Of a stretch of DNA of 5,523 bases, positions 1 to 5,153 are shown piece after piece. The notes beneath the pieces are model-generated. The model did not search any database. It was not told the DNA's origin and saw only the letters and a list, made by a program, of their open reading frames with translations. The first letter of the stretch is position 1; every line of letters begins with the position of its first letter. Source of the stretch: Rhodoferax sp. (lineage in GTDB: Bacteria; Pseudomonadota; Gammaproteobacteria; Burkholderiales; Burkholderiaceae_C); NCBI GenBank assembly GCA_021731215.1, contig JAKFXU010000033.1:1-5523 (forward strand). The letters run 5' to 3'. The position numbers were made by a program, and so were the translations under genes.

Positions 1-759
1 GGTGAGCAGCGGGGTTTTGAGGTTGAACTCTGCCGACTGCTTCATGAAAGCGATGGCGTCACGGCCGACCTCCGCCACCCAGATCGCGTCCACGTTGGCG
101 GCCTTGAGTTGCGCCAGGTAGGGCGAGAAGTCCTTGGTGCCCAGCGGCACATACAGGCTCAGCGGCACTTTCTTGCCCTGGGCCTCCATCGCCTTCTTGA
201 ACGACTCGGCCGAGTCACGGCCCCAGACGTAGTCGGCGCCGAGGGTGGCAAAGCTATTGCCCTTGATGGTCTTGGCCCACTCCTTGATCATGGCGATGTC
301 CATGGCATCAGAGTGGTTGGTGCGGATGGTGCGCGCCTTGCAGCTGTCGGTGGTGATCTTGTCGGATTTGGAAGCCTGCACGAAGTAGGCGGCGTCCCAG
401 CGGTCCAGGTTTTGCATGACGGCCAGTGAAATCGACGAAGGCACCGCGCCGATCAGCAGGTTGTAGCCCTCGCGGGACAGCTTCTCCGCCACGCGGCGGC
501 CGGCATCGGGCGTGCTCTCGTCATCACCCTCGGAAACTTCGACCTTGCGGCCATCGACACCGCCCTTGGCATTGGCTTCTTCAATGGCAAACTTGATGGC
601 GTTGATGACTTCCCCGCCCTGCTCGGCGAATACGCCGGACTTGGACGACACCAGGCCGACCTTGACCGGTTCCTTGCCCTGGGCTAGTACAGCCAGAGGC
701 AATGCAGCGCTAAGAGCCAGTGCCGCCAGAGTCCGGGGCAAGGTTTTTAATGTAAACAT
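1..759 (-). CDS. LivK-like ABC transporter substrate-binding protein, N-terminal part (C-terminus beyond window)
   Basis: This is a periplasmic type 1 binding protein (branched-chain amino acid/HAAT family) that should deliver ligand to the LivHMGF-like complex encoded just upstream. The frame is open from an ATG at 759 to the window edge (253 residues; complete family members are usually about 380-400), so the C-terminal part is missing. Residues 1-26 form a signal peptide: Lys5 and Arg9, a hydrophobic core rich in Leu and Ala, and a probable cleavage after V-L-A26. The mature protein opens with the usual first strand (VKVGLVSSKSG, 32-42), then a helix with NAIKFAIEEANAKGG, and GAVPSSIS (104-111), where family members contact the ligand backbone. 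GADYVWGRDS (174-183) matches the family's start of the second lobe. A strong AGGAGA lies 7 nt before the ATG. As the last gene seen in the operon it may be tuned separately. Its ligand is unknown; the CoA ligase and SDR upstream favour an organic acid. Confidence 0.93.
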   Translation of the reverse strand, partial: MFTLKTLPRTLAALALSAALPLAVLAQGKEPVKVGLVSSKSGVFAEQGGEVINAIKFAIEEANAKGGVDGRKVEVSEGDDESTPDAGRRVAEKLSREGYNLLIGAVPSSISLAVMQNLDRWDAAYFVQASKSDKITTDSCKARTIRTNHSDAMDIAMIKEWAKTIKGNSFATLGADYVWGRDSAESFKKAMEAQGKKVPLSLYVPLGTKDFSPYLAQLKAANVDAIWVAEVGRDAIAFMKQSAEFNLKTPLLT

Positions 760-766
760 GTTGTTG

Positions 767-772
767 TCTCCT
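767..772 (-). promoter_or_regulatory. Ribosome binding site of the substrate-binding protein gene
   Basis: The minus strand reads AGGAGA, 7 nt before the ATG at 759. It is one of the two strongest Shine-Dalgarno matches in the window (with livH), fitting a binding protein made in excess over its membrane partners. It also supports the chosen start. Confidence 0.8.
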
Positions 773-789
773 GAATAATGAAATAACAC

Positions 790-819
790 CGGATACGGTC
801 CGGCAGCCGCTACCGTCAA
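790..819 (-). promoter_or_regulatory. Weak candidate sigma-70 promoter for the substrate-binding protein gene
   Basis: On the minus strand TTGACG (819-814, five of six bases of the -35 consensus) is followed after 18 nt by TATCCG (795-790, only three of six bases of the -10 consensus). The -35 box is good, the -10 box poor, and the spacer is occupied by a hairpin-forming sequence. It could give the binding-protein gene extra transcription independent of the operon promoter, but the match could be chance. Confidence 0.2.
796..818 (-). other. Imperfect stem-loop in the spacer before the binding-protein gene
   Basis: The minus strand has ACGGT (816-812) pairing with ACCGT (799-795), enclosing CGG/CCG around a CTG loop, separated by a small internal loop. 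A second overlapping option is ACCG-GATA-CGGT (789-800 on the plus strand). Neither strand has a T run right after the stem, so it is not an intrinsic terminator. Such structures between transporter ATPase and binding-protein genes can act as mRNA processing or stability elements; that role is inferred. Confidence 0.3.
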
Positions 820-832
820 AAAAACAGTTGGA

Positions 833-1537
833 TCAAACCATCACATGGTTTTCAAGATCGACCAGGCTCTCGCGGGTGTTGTGCACCTCGCCCTGCGCTA
901 CCACCGCACCTTTGGCCATGGCGCAATAACGCTCGGCCACCCGCACCACCAGGCTCATGTTTTGCTCAATCAATAACAGCGCTGTGCCCTGGCTGGCGAC
1001 CTTGTTGAAAATGTCGGCGAGCTGGTCCACGATCACCGGTGCAAGGCCCTCGGTGGGCTCGTCCAGCAGGATCAGCGACGGGTTGGCCATGAGTGCCCGC
1101 CCTACGGCCAGCATCTGCTGCTGGCCGCCTGAGAGCGCCGTGCCGGGGGTGTGGGCGCGCTCTTGCAGAATGGGAAACAGTTTGTAGATTTCCGGCACGC
1201 TCCACGGGCCTTTGCGGCCGACCGCAGCGCCGAGCAGCAGGTTTTCCTCGACCGATAAATTGGCCACGATGCGCCGGCCTTGCGGCACCACCACCACGCC
1301 GTGCTGCGCCGCGACGTAAGGGCGCGGTTTTTTCAGCGCGTGAGAACCCAGATGAATCTGTCCACTACGCAGCGTTGCCAGACCAAAAATAGTGTTGACG
1401 ACCGTGGTTTTGCCGACGCCATTGCGGCCCACCAGGGCAACCCTCTCGCCGGCGTTCACCGTCAAATCCAGGTCGTGCAGAATGTGCGCCGATCCATAAA
1501 AGGCGTTGACCTGCTCAAGCTTCAAAAGAACTGTCAT
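833..1537 (-). CDS. livF: LivF-like ABC transporter ATP-binding protein
   Basis: This is one of the two cytoplasmic ATPases that drive a HAAT-type importer, pairing with the LivG-like protein at the LivH/LivM permease. At 234 residues it has the normal LivF length. In order it shows an aromatic A-loop Tyr14, Walker A GRNGVGKT (37-44), a Q-loop at VPQGRRI (Gln86), the ABC signature LSGGQQQ (135-141), Walker B LILLDEP (155-161, catalytic Glu160) and the D-loop. The switch position reads LIEQN (189-193), with Gln where most ABC ATPases have His; LivF proteins typically have this EQN, so it identifies the subfamily and is not a defect. Its ATG overlaps the livG stop by 4 bp (ATGA), indicating coupled translation, and GGGAG sits 6 nt upstream inside livG. 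The true substrate may not be branched-chain amino acids. Confidence 0.95.
   Translation of the reverse strand: MTVLLKLEQVNAFYGSAHILHDLDLTVNAGERVALVGRNGVGKTTVVNTIFGLATLRSGQIHLGSHALKKPRPYVAAQHGVVVVPQGRRIVANLSVEENLLLGAAVGRKGPWSVPEIYKLFPILQERAHTPGTALSGGQQQMLAVGRALMANPSLILLDEPTEGLAPVIVDQLADIFNKVASQGTALLLIEQNMSLVVRVAERYCAMAKGAVVAQGEVHNTRESLVDLENHVMV
835..851 (-). other. Perfect 7-bp hairpin across the livF stop codon, followed by a T7 tract
   Basis: AAACCAT and ATGGTTT are perfect reverse complements separated by three bases, covering the last livF codons and the first base of its stop. On the transcribed (minus) strand a run of seven T follows, but only after about 10 nt, at 825-819. Intrinsic terminators have the T run directly at the stem base, and this stem is A/T-heavy, so it is at best a leaky attenuator or an RNA stability element. 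Confidence 0.3.
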
Positions 1538-2265
1538 GCTGCGCTCCCGAGGTAAGCGGTGCGCACCCTGGGATCAGCCCGCACGGCGGCGGGCTCACCT
1601 GTGGCAATCACGCGGCCGAGTTCAAACACCGTCACCACATCAGAGATGCCAAACACCACGTCCATGTCGTGTTCGACCAGCAACACCGAGACATCCCAGC
1701 GTGAGGTCAGTGCCTGCAGGTGTTTGGCCAGATCGAGTGACTCCCTGACCGACAGACCGGCCATGGGCTCGTCCAGCAACAACACCGCCGGGCGGCCCAC
1801 CAGCGCCAGGGCCAAATCCAGGCGGCGCTGTTGACCGTAGCCCAGGTCAGCCGCCACGGCGTGTGTCAGGTGCATCAGGTCAAGTTCCTGCAGGATGGCA
1901 TCGGCATCGGCGCCGGAATCGGCCACACCCATCTTGTAGGAGGCCAGTTCGACCTGTTGGCGCACCATCATCTGGGCAAAAATGCTGGTGCGCTGGAAGC
2001 TGCGAGACAGTCCACGCTGCCTGCGCTGGGTGGGTCCCAAATCGGTGACGTCCACACCGCCCAGCAACACCTTGCCACGGGTCAGCCGCACACGCCCGGT
2101 GATGGCGTCGATGACGGTCGACTTGCCGGCACCGTTGGGGCCAATCAGTCCGTGAATCTGACCGCGTTTGAGGGTCAGTGATACACCATCGACCGCTTTG
2201 ACGCCGCCGTAATGGATAGCGACATCCTGCGCATCTAATACAAGCTCATTCATAGAAGTGTTCAT
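1534..2265 (-). CDS. livG: LivG-like ABC transporter ATP-binding protein
   Basis: This is the second ATPase of the HAAT-type importer. It has 243 residues, with Tyr19 as A-loop, Walker A GPNGAGKS (42-49), the LivG-style Q-loop RSFQRTSIF (Gln91), signature LGYGQQRRLDLA (141-152, in place of LSGGQ, as usual for LivG), Walker B VLLLDEP (161-167, Glu166) and switch His199 in LVEHDM. LivG proteins are often near 255 residues. The helical stretch between Q-loop and signature (about 50 residues) looks about 15-20 shorter than in E. coli LivG, so this is a compact variant. The ATG at 2265 directly abuts the livM stop (TGAATG); a GGGG run lies about 8 nt upstream. A second ATG four codons in (2253) has no visible ribosome site, so the first is preferred. 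It overlaps livF by 4 bp. Confidence 0.95.
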   Translation of the reverse strand: MNTSMNELVLDAQDVAIHYGGVKAVDGVSLTLKRGQIHGLIGPNGAGKSTVIDAITGRVRLTRGKVLLGGVDVTDLGPTQRRQRGLSRSFQRTSIFAQMMVRQQVELASYKMGVADSGADADAILQELDLMHLTHAVAADLGYGQQRRLDLALALVGRPAVLLLDEPMAGLSVRESLDLAKHLQALTSRWDVSVLLVEHDMDVVFGISDVVTVFELGRVIATGEPAAVRADPRVRTAYLGSAA

Positions 2266-3246
2266 TCAATGCCCCAAGACTTTGCTGAGAGTACCGGGCG
2301 CAGATTGCCCCCGCAACAATTTCGCCAGCGCGCCGGCGATGCCGGTGGGTGCAAATACGATGACGGCGATCAAGGCGATGCCGAATATGGCCATCCAGTG
2401 TGTCGCATGGTCACCCAGGATGTCTTTGGCCAGGAAATACACGATGGCGCCCAGTGCCGGGCCCCACAGGGCCTTGTAGCCGCCCACCACCACCATCATG
2501 AGGGTAATGCCAGAGACGCTCCAGTGCAGGTTTTCAGGTGAGACAAAGCCGGTGTTCAGAGCCGACAACAAACCAGCCAGCCCGGTGACAGTGGCTGACA
2601 GGGCGTAGACAGCAGCGCGTGGAATCAGCGTGCGAATGCCGATGAAGCGGGCGCGCTCTTCGTTGTCACGCACGGCTTCGGTAATGCTGCCAAAGCGGCT
2701 GCGCAACAACAAGGTAAGAAGCAGCATCACGACGACCAGGGTGACCCAGCACACCAGAAACAGGGTGGCCGGTTTGAGCAACTGCGACTGCGACACGCCA
2801 AACAGCGTGGCAGGCCACTCGATGTTGATCCCGTCAGCACCGCCGGTGAGCCCGCGTGAACGTGAGGCTGTGACGTAAAACATTTGCCCGATCGCCAGTG
2901 TCAGCATGCCAAAAGCAATGCCCGGCACGCGCACGATGATCAGGCCCATGATAAAAGCCAACATGGCCACGCCCGCCAGAGCGACCACAATGGCGGCTTC
3001 GGCAGGCATCAGTTTCAGTTGCATCATGATGCCTACGGCATAGCCGGAGATGCCAAAAAACAAGGCGTGGCCAAAACTGACCATGCCGTTTTGCCGCAGC
3101 AGAAGCCCGACTCCGGTAGCAAACACGGCATAAATGATCGCCTGGATCAACAGCGACAAAACCGTGCTCGAGCTCACGCCGGCCGCCACAAGGACTCCCG
3201 CCACCAGAGCCACAACGGTGTTCAGACCAATACGTTTAATTGACAT
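2266..3246 (-). CDS. livM: LivM-like ABC transporter permease
   Basis: This is an inner-membrane permease that pairs with the LivH-like protein to form the channel. It has 326 residues and is strongly hydrophobic, with about 8-9 likely membrane segments; the first is at about 8-26. Family landmarks are GMVSFGHALFFGISGY (54-69), GLTGGADGI (132-140, the usual LivM loop) and the cytoplasmic ATPase-coupling stretch EAVRDNEERARFIGI (190-204), then VVVGGYKALWGP. The C-terminus has a short polar tail. I chose the ATG at 3246 because AAGAGG lies 9 nt upstream. The frame also has a TTG at 3264 overlapping the livH stop (332 residues) with no ribosome site, and an ATG at 3255 whose ribosome site would touch the start. 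It lies 14 bp after livH and abuts livG. Confidence 0.92.
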   Translation of the reverse strand: MSIKRIGLNTVVALVAGVLVAAGVSSSTVLSLLIQAIIYAVFATGVGLLLRQNGMVSFGHALFFGISGYAVGIMMQLKLMPAEAAIVVALAGVAMLAFIMGLIIVRVPGIAFGMLTLAIGQMFYVTASRSRGLTGGADGINIEWPATLFGVSQSQLLKPATLFLVCWVTLVVVMLLLTLLLRSRFGSITEAVRDNEERARFIGIRTLIPRAAVYALSATVTGLAGLLSALNTGFVSPENLHWSVSGITLMMVVVGGYKALWGPALGAIVYFLAKDILGDHATHWMAIFGIALIAVIVFAPTGIAGALAKLLRGQSAPGTLSKVLGH

Positions 3247-3255
3247 GTGAATCAT

Positions 3256-3261
3256 CCTCTT
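3256..3261 (-). promoter_or_regulatory. Ribosome binding site that decides the livM start
   Basis: The minus strand reads AAGAGG, overlapping the last base of the livH stop codon and 9 nt before the ATG at 3246. It lies downstream of the alternative TTG start (3264) and directly against the ATG at 3255, so it serves only the 3246 start well. The position suggests coupled translation from livH. Confidence 0.6.
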
Positions 3262-4112
3262 CAAGTACGGCTGCCGGCAAGACCCGCAGGTTTCCAGATC
3301 AGGACCGCCACCATCAGCATGAAGGGCAGCAGCGCCGCGATGTCAGGCAGGTACACCGCTCCCAGCGCCTGGATCATGCCCAGCACCATGGCCGCGATGA
3401 AGGCCCCGGAGAGCGAACCCAGTCCACCGATGACCACCACCACGAAGGAGTCGATGATCACGTCACTGCTCATGGATGGCGACAGCGACAGAAATGGTGC
3501 GGCTACGACGCCGGCCAGTCCGGCCAGGGCAGTGCCCAGGCCCACCACGCCAGCACTCAGCGCGTCGGTGTTGACGCCTTGCATGGCGGTGGTGGTGGGG
3601 TCGGTGCTGGCGGCACGCACGAACAGGCCGACCTTGGAGTGACGCAGCCACAGACTCAGACCCACGGCCACCAGAGCACCGACCCCGATGACGGCGATGC
3701 GGTAGGCCGGTACCGGCGTACCCAGCAAATCAACCGTGGTGTTGAGCGCCGCTGGCGCAGACATCGAAAAGTTGCTCTTTCCCCAGACCGTCAGGACAAA
3801 GTCTTCGATGATCAACAGCAGACCAAAGGTGACCAGCACGATGCTCAGCGGATCGCGATCCTGCAACAGACGAAAACCGTAACGGTCCAGCAGCACACCC
3901 AGCACGGCCATCACCGCCGGGGCCGCCACTAATGCGACCCAGAAGTTGCTGTAACTGGCAATCGAATAACCGATGTAGGCCCCCAGCATGTAGAGCGAGC
4001 CGTGCGCAAAATTCACCACCCGGCGCAGGCCGTAGATCAACGCCAGGCCCGAACACATCACGATCAGCAATGCGCCGTAGACCAGGCCGTTGAATAGATT
4101 GATAGTTAGCAC
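3261..4112 (-). CDS. livH: LivH-like ABC transporter permease
   Basis: This is an inner-membrane permease, partner of the LivM-like protein. With a GTG start at 4112 it has 283 residues, close to the usual 285-310. It begins in the LivH manner (MLTINLFNGLVYGAL) and continues with GLALIYGLRRVVNFAHGSLYMLGAY (22-46), the most diagnostic block of the family, then IVLVTFGLLLIIEDF (91-105). The coupling loop around RAASTDPTTTAMQGV (166-180) follows the RA..D...A...G pattern, and a late VIGGLGSLSGAF block precedes the last helices. About eight membrane segments are likely. The GTG is chosen because AAGGAG lies 7 nt upstream and the family alignment begins there. The frame stays open to an ATG at 4196, but that extension is arginine-rich, unlike the family, and lies inside the dehydrogenase gene. 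It follows the SDR by 31 bp. Confidence 0.93.
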   Translation of the reverse strand: MLTINLFNGLVYGALLIVMCSGLALIYGLRRVVNFAHGSLYMLGAYIGYSIASYSNFWVALVAAPAVMAVLGVLLDRYGFRLLQDRDPLSIVLVTFGLLLIIEDFVLTVWGKSNFSMSAPAALNTTVDLLGTPVPAYRIAVIGVGALVAVGLSLWLRHSKVGLFVRAASTDPTTTAMQGVNTDALSAGVVGLGTALAGLAGVVAAPFLSLSPSMSSDVIIDSFVVVVIGGLGSLSGAFIAAMVLGMIQALGAVYLPDIAALLPFMLMVAVLIWKPAGLAGSRT

Positions 4113-4119
4113 GGTATGT

Positions 4120-4125
4120 CTCCTT
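4120..4125 (-). promoter_or_regulatory. Ribosome binding site that decides the livH GTG start
   Basis: The minus strand reads AAGGAG in the 31-bp gap after the dehydrogenase stop, 7 nt before the GTG at 4112. No comparable site precedes the ATG at 4196, so livH starts at the GTG. Confidence 0.8.
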
Positions 4126-4143
4126 ATTCTTAGGTGAAATGGG

Positions 4144-4959
4144 TCAGGCGCAAGCCGGCTCGGCCACCGGTCGCAGCGTCGATTCCGGGCCGCCAAAAGC
4201 GGTCCAGCCGCCGTCTACCGGCAGTACCGCACCGGTGATGTAACTGGCCCTGCCTGACCCGAGAAAAACAATGGCCTCGGCAATTTCCGCCGGGTCTGCC
4301 ATTCTTCCCAGTGGGGTCCGATGGGCGATTCCCTGGGCATCCAGCGCACCTTTGCGCTCCAGCTCGTTGATCAGGGCGGTGCGCACATAACCGGGCGCTA
4401 CGGCGTTGACGCGAATGCCGTCACGCGCCCATTCACTCGCCATGGCACGCGTCATGCCCACGATGCCGGCCTTGGCGGCGCTGTAGGCGTTGCGCGCAGG
4501 CAGGCCGGTGCTGCTGGCAATGGAGCCAAGATTGACAATGCTGCCGCACTCGCCGGTGGCAGCGGGTGTTGCCTGAAGCATGACCCGGGCAACGGCTTGA
4601 CTCATCAAAAAGGTGCCGCGCAGGTGAACCGCCAGCACCTGGTCAAACGCCTCGACGTTCTGCGCCACGGTAGGGCCGGCCTGGTCACCAATGCCCGCGT
4701 TGTTCGCCAACGCGTCGATGCGGCCAAAGGCTGACATCACGGCTGCAATTGCCGCAGTCACACTTGATTCGCTGGCGACATCACAAGCCAGGCCGATGTG
4801 GGGTTGCCCCAGCTCGGCGGCGCGCGTCTGAACGGCTTCGATGTTCAAGTCAAGAAGCGCCACGCGGTAGCCCTCTTGCGCCCATCTTTGCGCGGTGGCC
4901 CAACCGATGCCATTGGCGGCGCCGGTGACCACAGCCACCCTGTTCATCCGTTCGTGCAT
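4144..4959 (-). CDS. Short-chain dehydrogenase/reductase (SDR, FabG-like)
   Basis: This is a cytoplasmic NAD(P)-dependent alcohol/ketone oxidoreductase of the classical SDR type, 271 residues with the start used here. It shows the Rossmann motif TGAANGIG (12-19), Asp37 at the end of strand 2 (favouring NAD over NADP), Asp60 in CDV, NNAG (86-89), catalytic Ser146 in NLGSIAS, Tyr159 and Lys163 (YSAAK), the PGYVRT loop and a C-terminal ITGAVLPVDGGW. At the position of the tetrad Asn it has His112 (VHLRGTF), a known variant in some SDRs. A tail of about 20 residues follows GGW. The ATG at 4959 has a weak TGAGAA 7 nt upstream; ATG 4947 is possible but its site is too close. Extension to a TTG at 5085 is rejected because the added 42 residues have no SDR character. 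Beside a CoA ligase it probably acts on a hydroxyacyl or oxoacyl-CoA, or a free alcohol; substrate unknown. Confidence 0.93.
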   Translation of the reverse strand: MHERMNRVAVVTGAANGIGWATAQRWAQEGYRVALLDLNIEAVQTRAAELGQPHIGLACDVASESSVTAAIAAVMSAFGRIDALANNAGIGDQAGPTVAQNVEAFDQVLAVHLRGTFLMSQAVARVMLQATPAATGECGSIVNLGSIASSTGLPARNAYSAAKAGIVGMTRAMASEWARDGIRVNAVAPGYVRTALINELERKGALDAQGIAHRTPLGRMADPAEIAEAIVFLGSGRASYITGAVLPVDGGWTAFGGPESTLRPVAEPACA

Positions 4960-5002
4960 AGTTGTGTTCTCATGAGATTGAAATGATCCTTTTGGCATTG
5001 CG

Positions 5003-5014
5003 TGACGGTCGTCA
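5003..5014. repeat. Short palindrome TGACG-N2-CGTCA
   Basis: The 5-bp arms TGACG and CGTCA are perfectly complementary around two central bases. The site lies about 44 bp upstream of the dehydrogenase ATG. The form fits a dimeric regulator's operator, but palindromes this short arise by chance, so it is a candidate only. Confidence 0.3.
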
Positions 5015-5020
5015 AATTTT

Positions 5021-5040
5021 GATTCCGTGCGGTCTGAATC
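5021..5040. repeat. GATTC-N10-GAATC inverted repeat
   Basis: GATTC at 5021-5025 and GAATC at 5036-5040 are perfect reverse complements 10 nt apart. A further GATTC (5048-5052) lies in the plus strand, so GAATC/GATTC occurs three times within about 32 bp. On the minus strand this also gives related blocks GCACGAATC and GCACGGAATC. The role is unknown. Confidence 0.25.
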
Positions 5041-5051
5041 AGGCGACGATT

Positions 5052-5080
5052 CGTGCTGGAAACAGGACTTTTCCTGCACG
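5052..5080. repeat. 11-bp-arm inverted repeat, candidate operator or RNA hairpin
   Basis: The arms CGTGCTGGAAA (5052-5062) and TTTCCTGCACG (5070-5080) are reverse complements at 10 of 11 positions, around a 7-bp spacer. This is the strongest dyad seen in the window. No T run follows on either strand, so it is not an intrinsic terminator. The size and symmetry suit a binding site for a dimeric regulator (for example TetR- or GntR-like) controlling the dehydrogenase-transporter genes; as RNA it would form a stable hairpin in the leader. No regulator gene is in the window to match it. Confidence 0.5.
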
Positions 5081-5153
5081 CTCAAGTCGGTGTTTTCCCT
5101 AGGTGTTCAGGTGAATAATCCGGCTTTACAAGGTTGAGTCAGCATTCTTTTGA

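Larger units (their letters stand above)
4960..5153 (-). other. Intergenic region with several inverted repeats, upstream of the SDR-liv genes
   Basis: This stretch of about 194 bp separates the CoA ligase stop from the dehydrogenase start and is the only long gap in the window. It is less GC-rich than the flanking genes and holds at least three inverted repeats (5052-5080, 5021-5040, 5003-5014). No clear sigma-70 promoter is visible: the best pair is CTGACT, 16 nt, GATTAT on the minus strand (about 5142-5115), which is weak, and a TTGACG at 5015-5010 has no partner -10 box. No terminator with a T run follows the ligase. It may hold a regulated promoter for the dehydrogenase and transporter, or be a structured spacer within a longer operon. 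Confidence 0.5.

Noticed and set aside
109..429. Plus-strand open frame opposite the binding-protein gene
   Set aside because: The minus-strand frame here gives an uninterrupted binding-protein sequence with family motifs; the plus-strand product has no recognisable character.
3240..3932. Long plus-strand open frame (230 codons) opposite livH
   Set aside because: It is antisense to a clearly recognisable permease, its product is a low-complexity mix rich in His, Gln, Arg and Gly with no family features, and no ribosome site was evident. It is a by-product of GC-biased codon use.
4113..4196. N-terminal extension of LivH to an ATG at 4196
   Set aside because: It lies within the SDR coding end, encodes an arginine-rich stretch unlike LivH, and the GTG at 4112 has a far better ribosome site.
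5052..5080. Reading the large dyad as an intrinsic terminator for the CoA ligase gene
   Set aside because: No run of T follows the stem on the minus strand, and the stem starts over 70 bp after the ligase stop.
4960..5085. In-frame N-terminal extension of the SDR to a TTG at 5085
   Set aside because: The 42 added residues are polar with no SDR or targeting features, the TTG has no ribosome site, and the DNA there carries the inverted repeats. The Rossmann fold begins normally just after the ATG at 4959.
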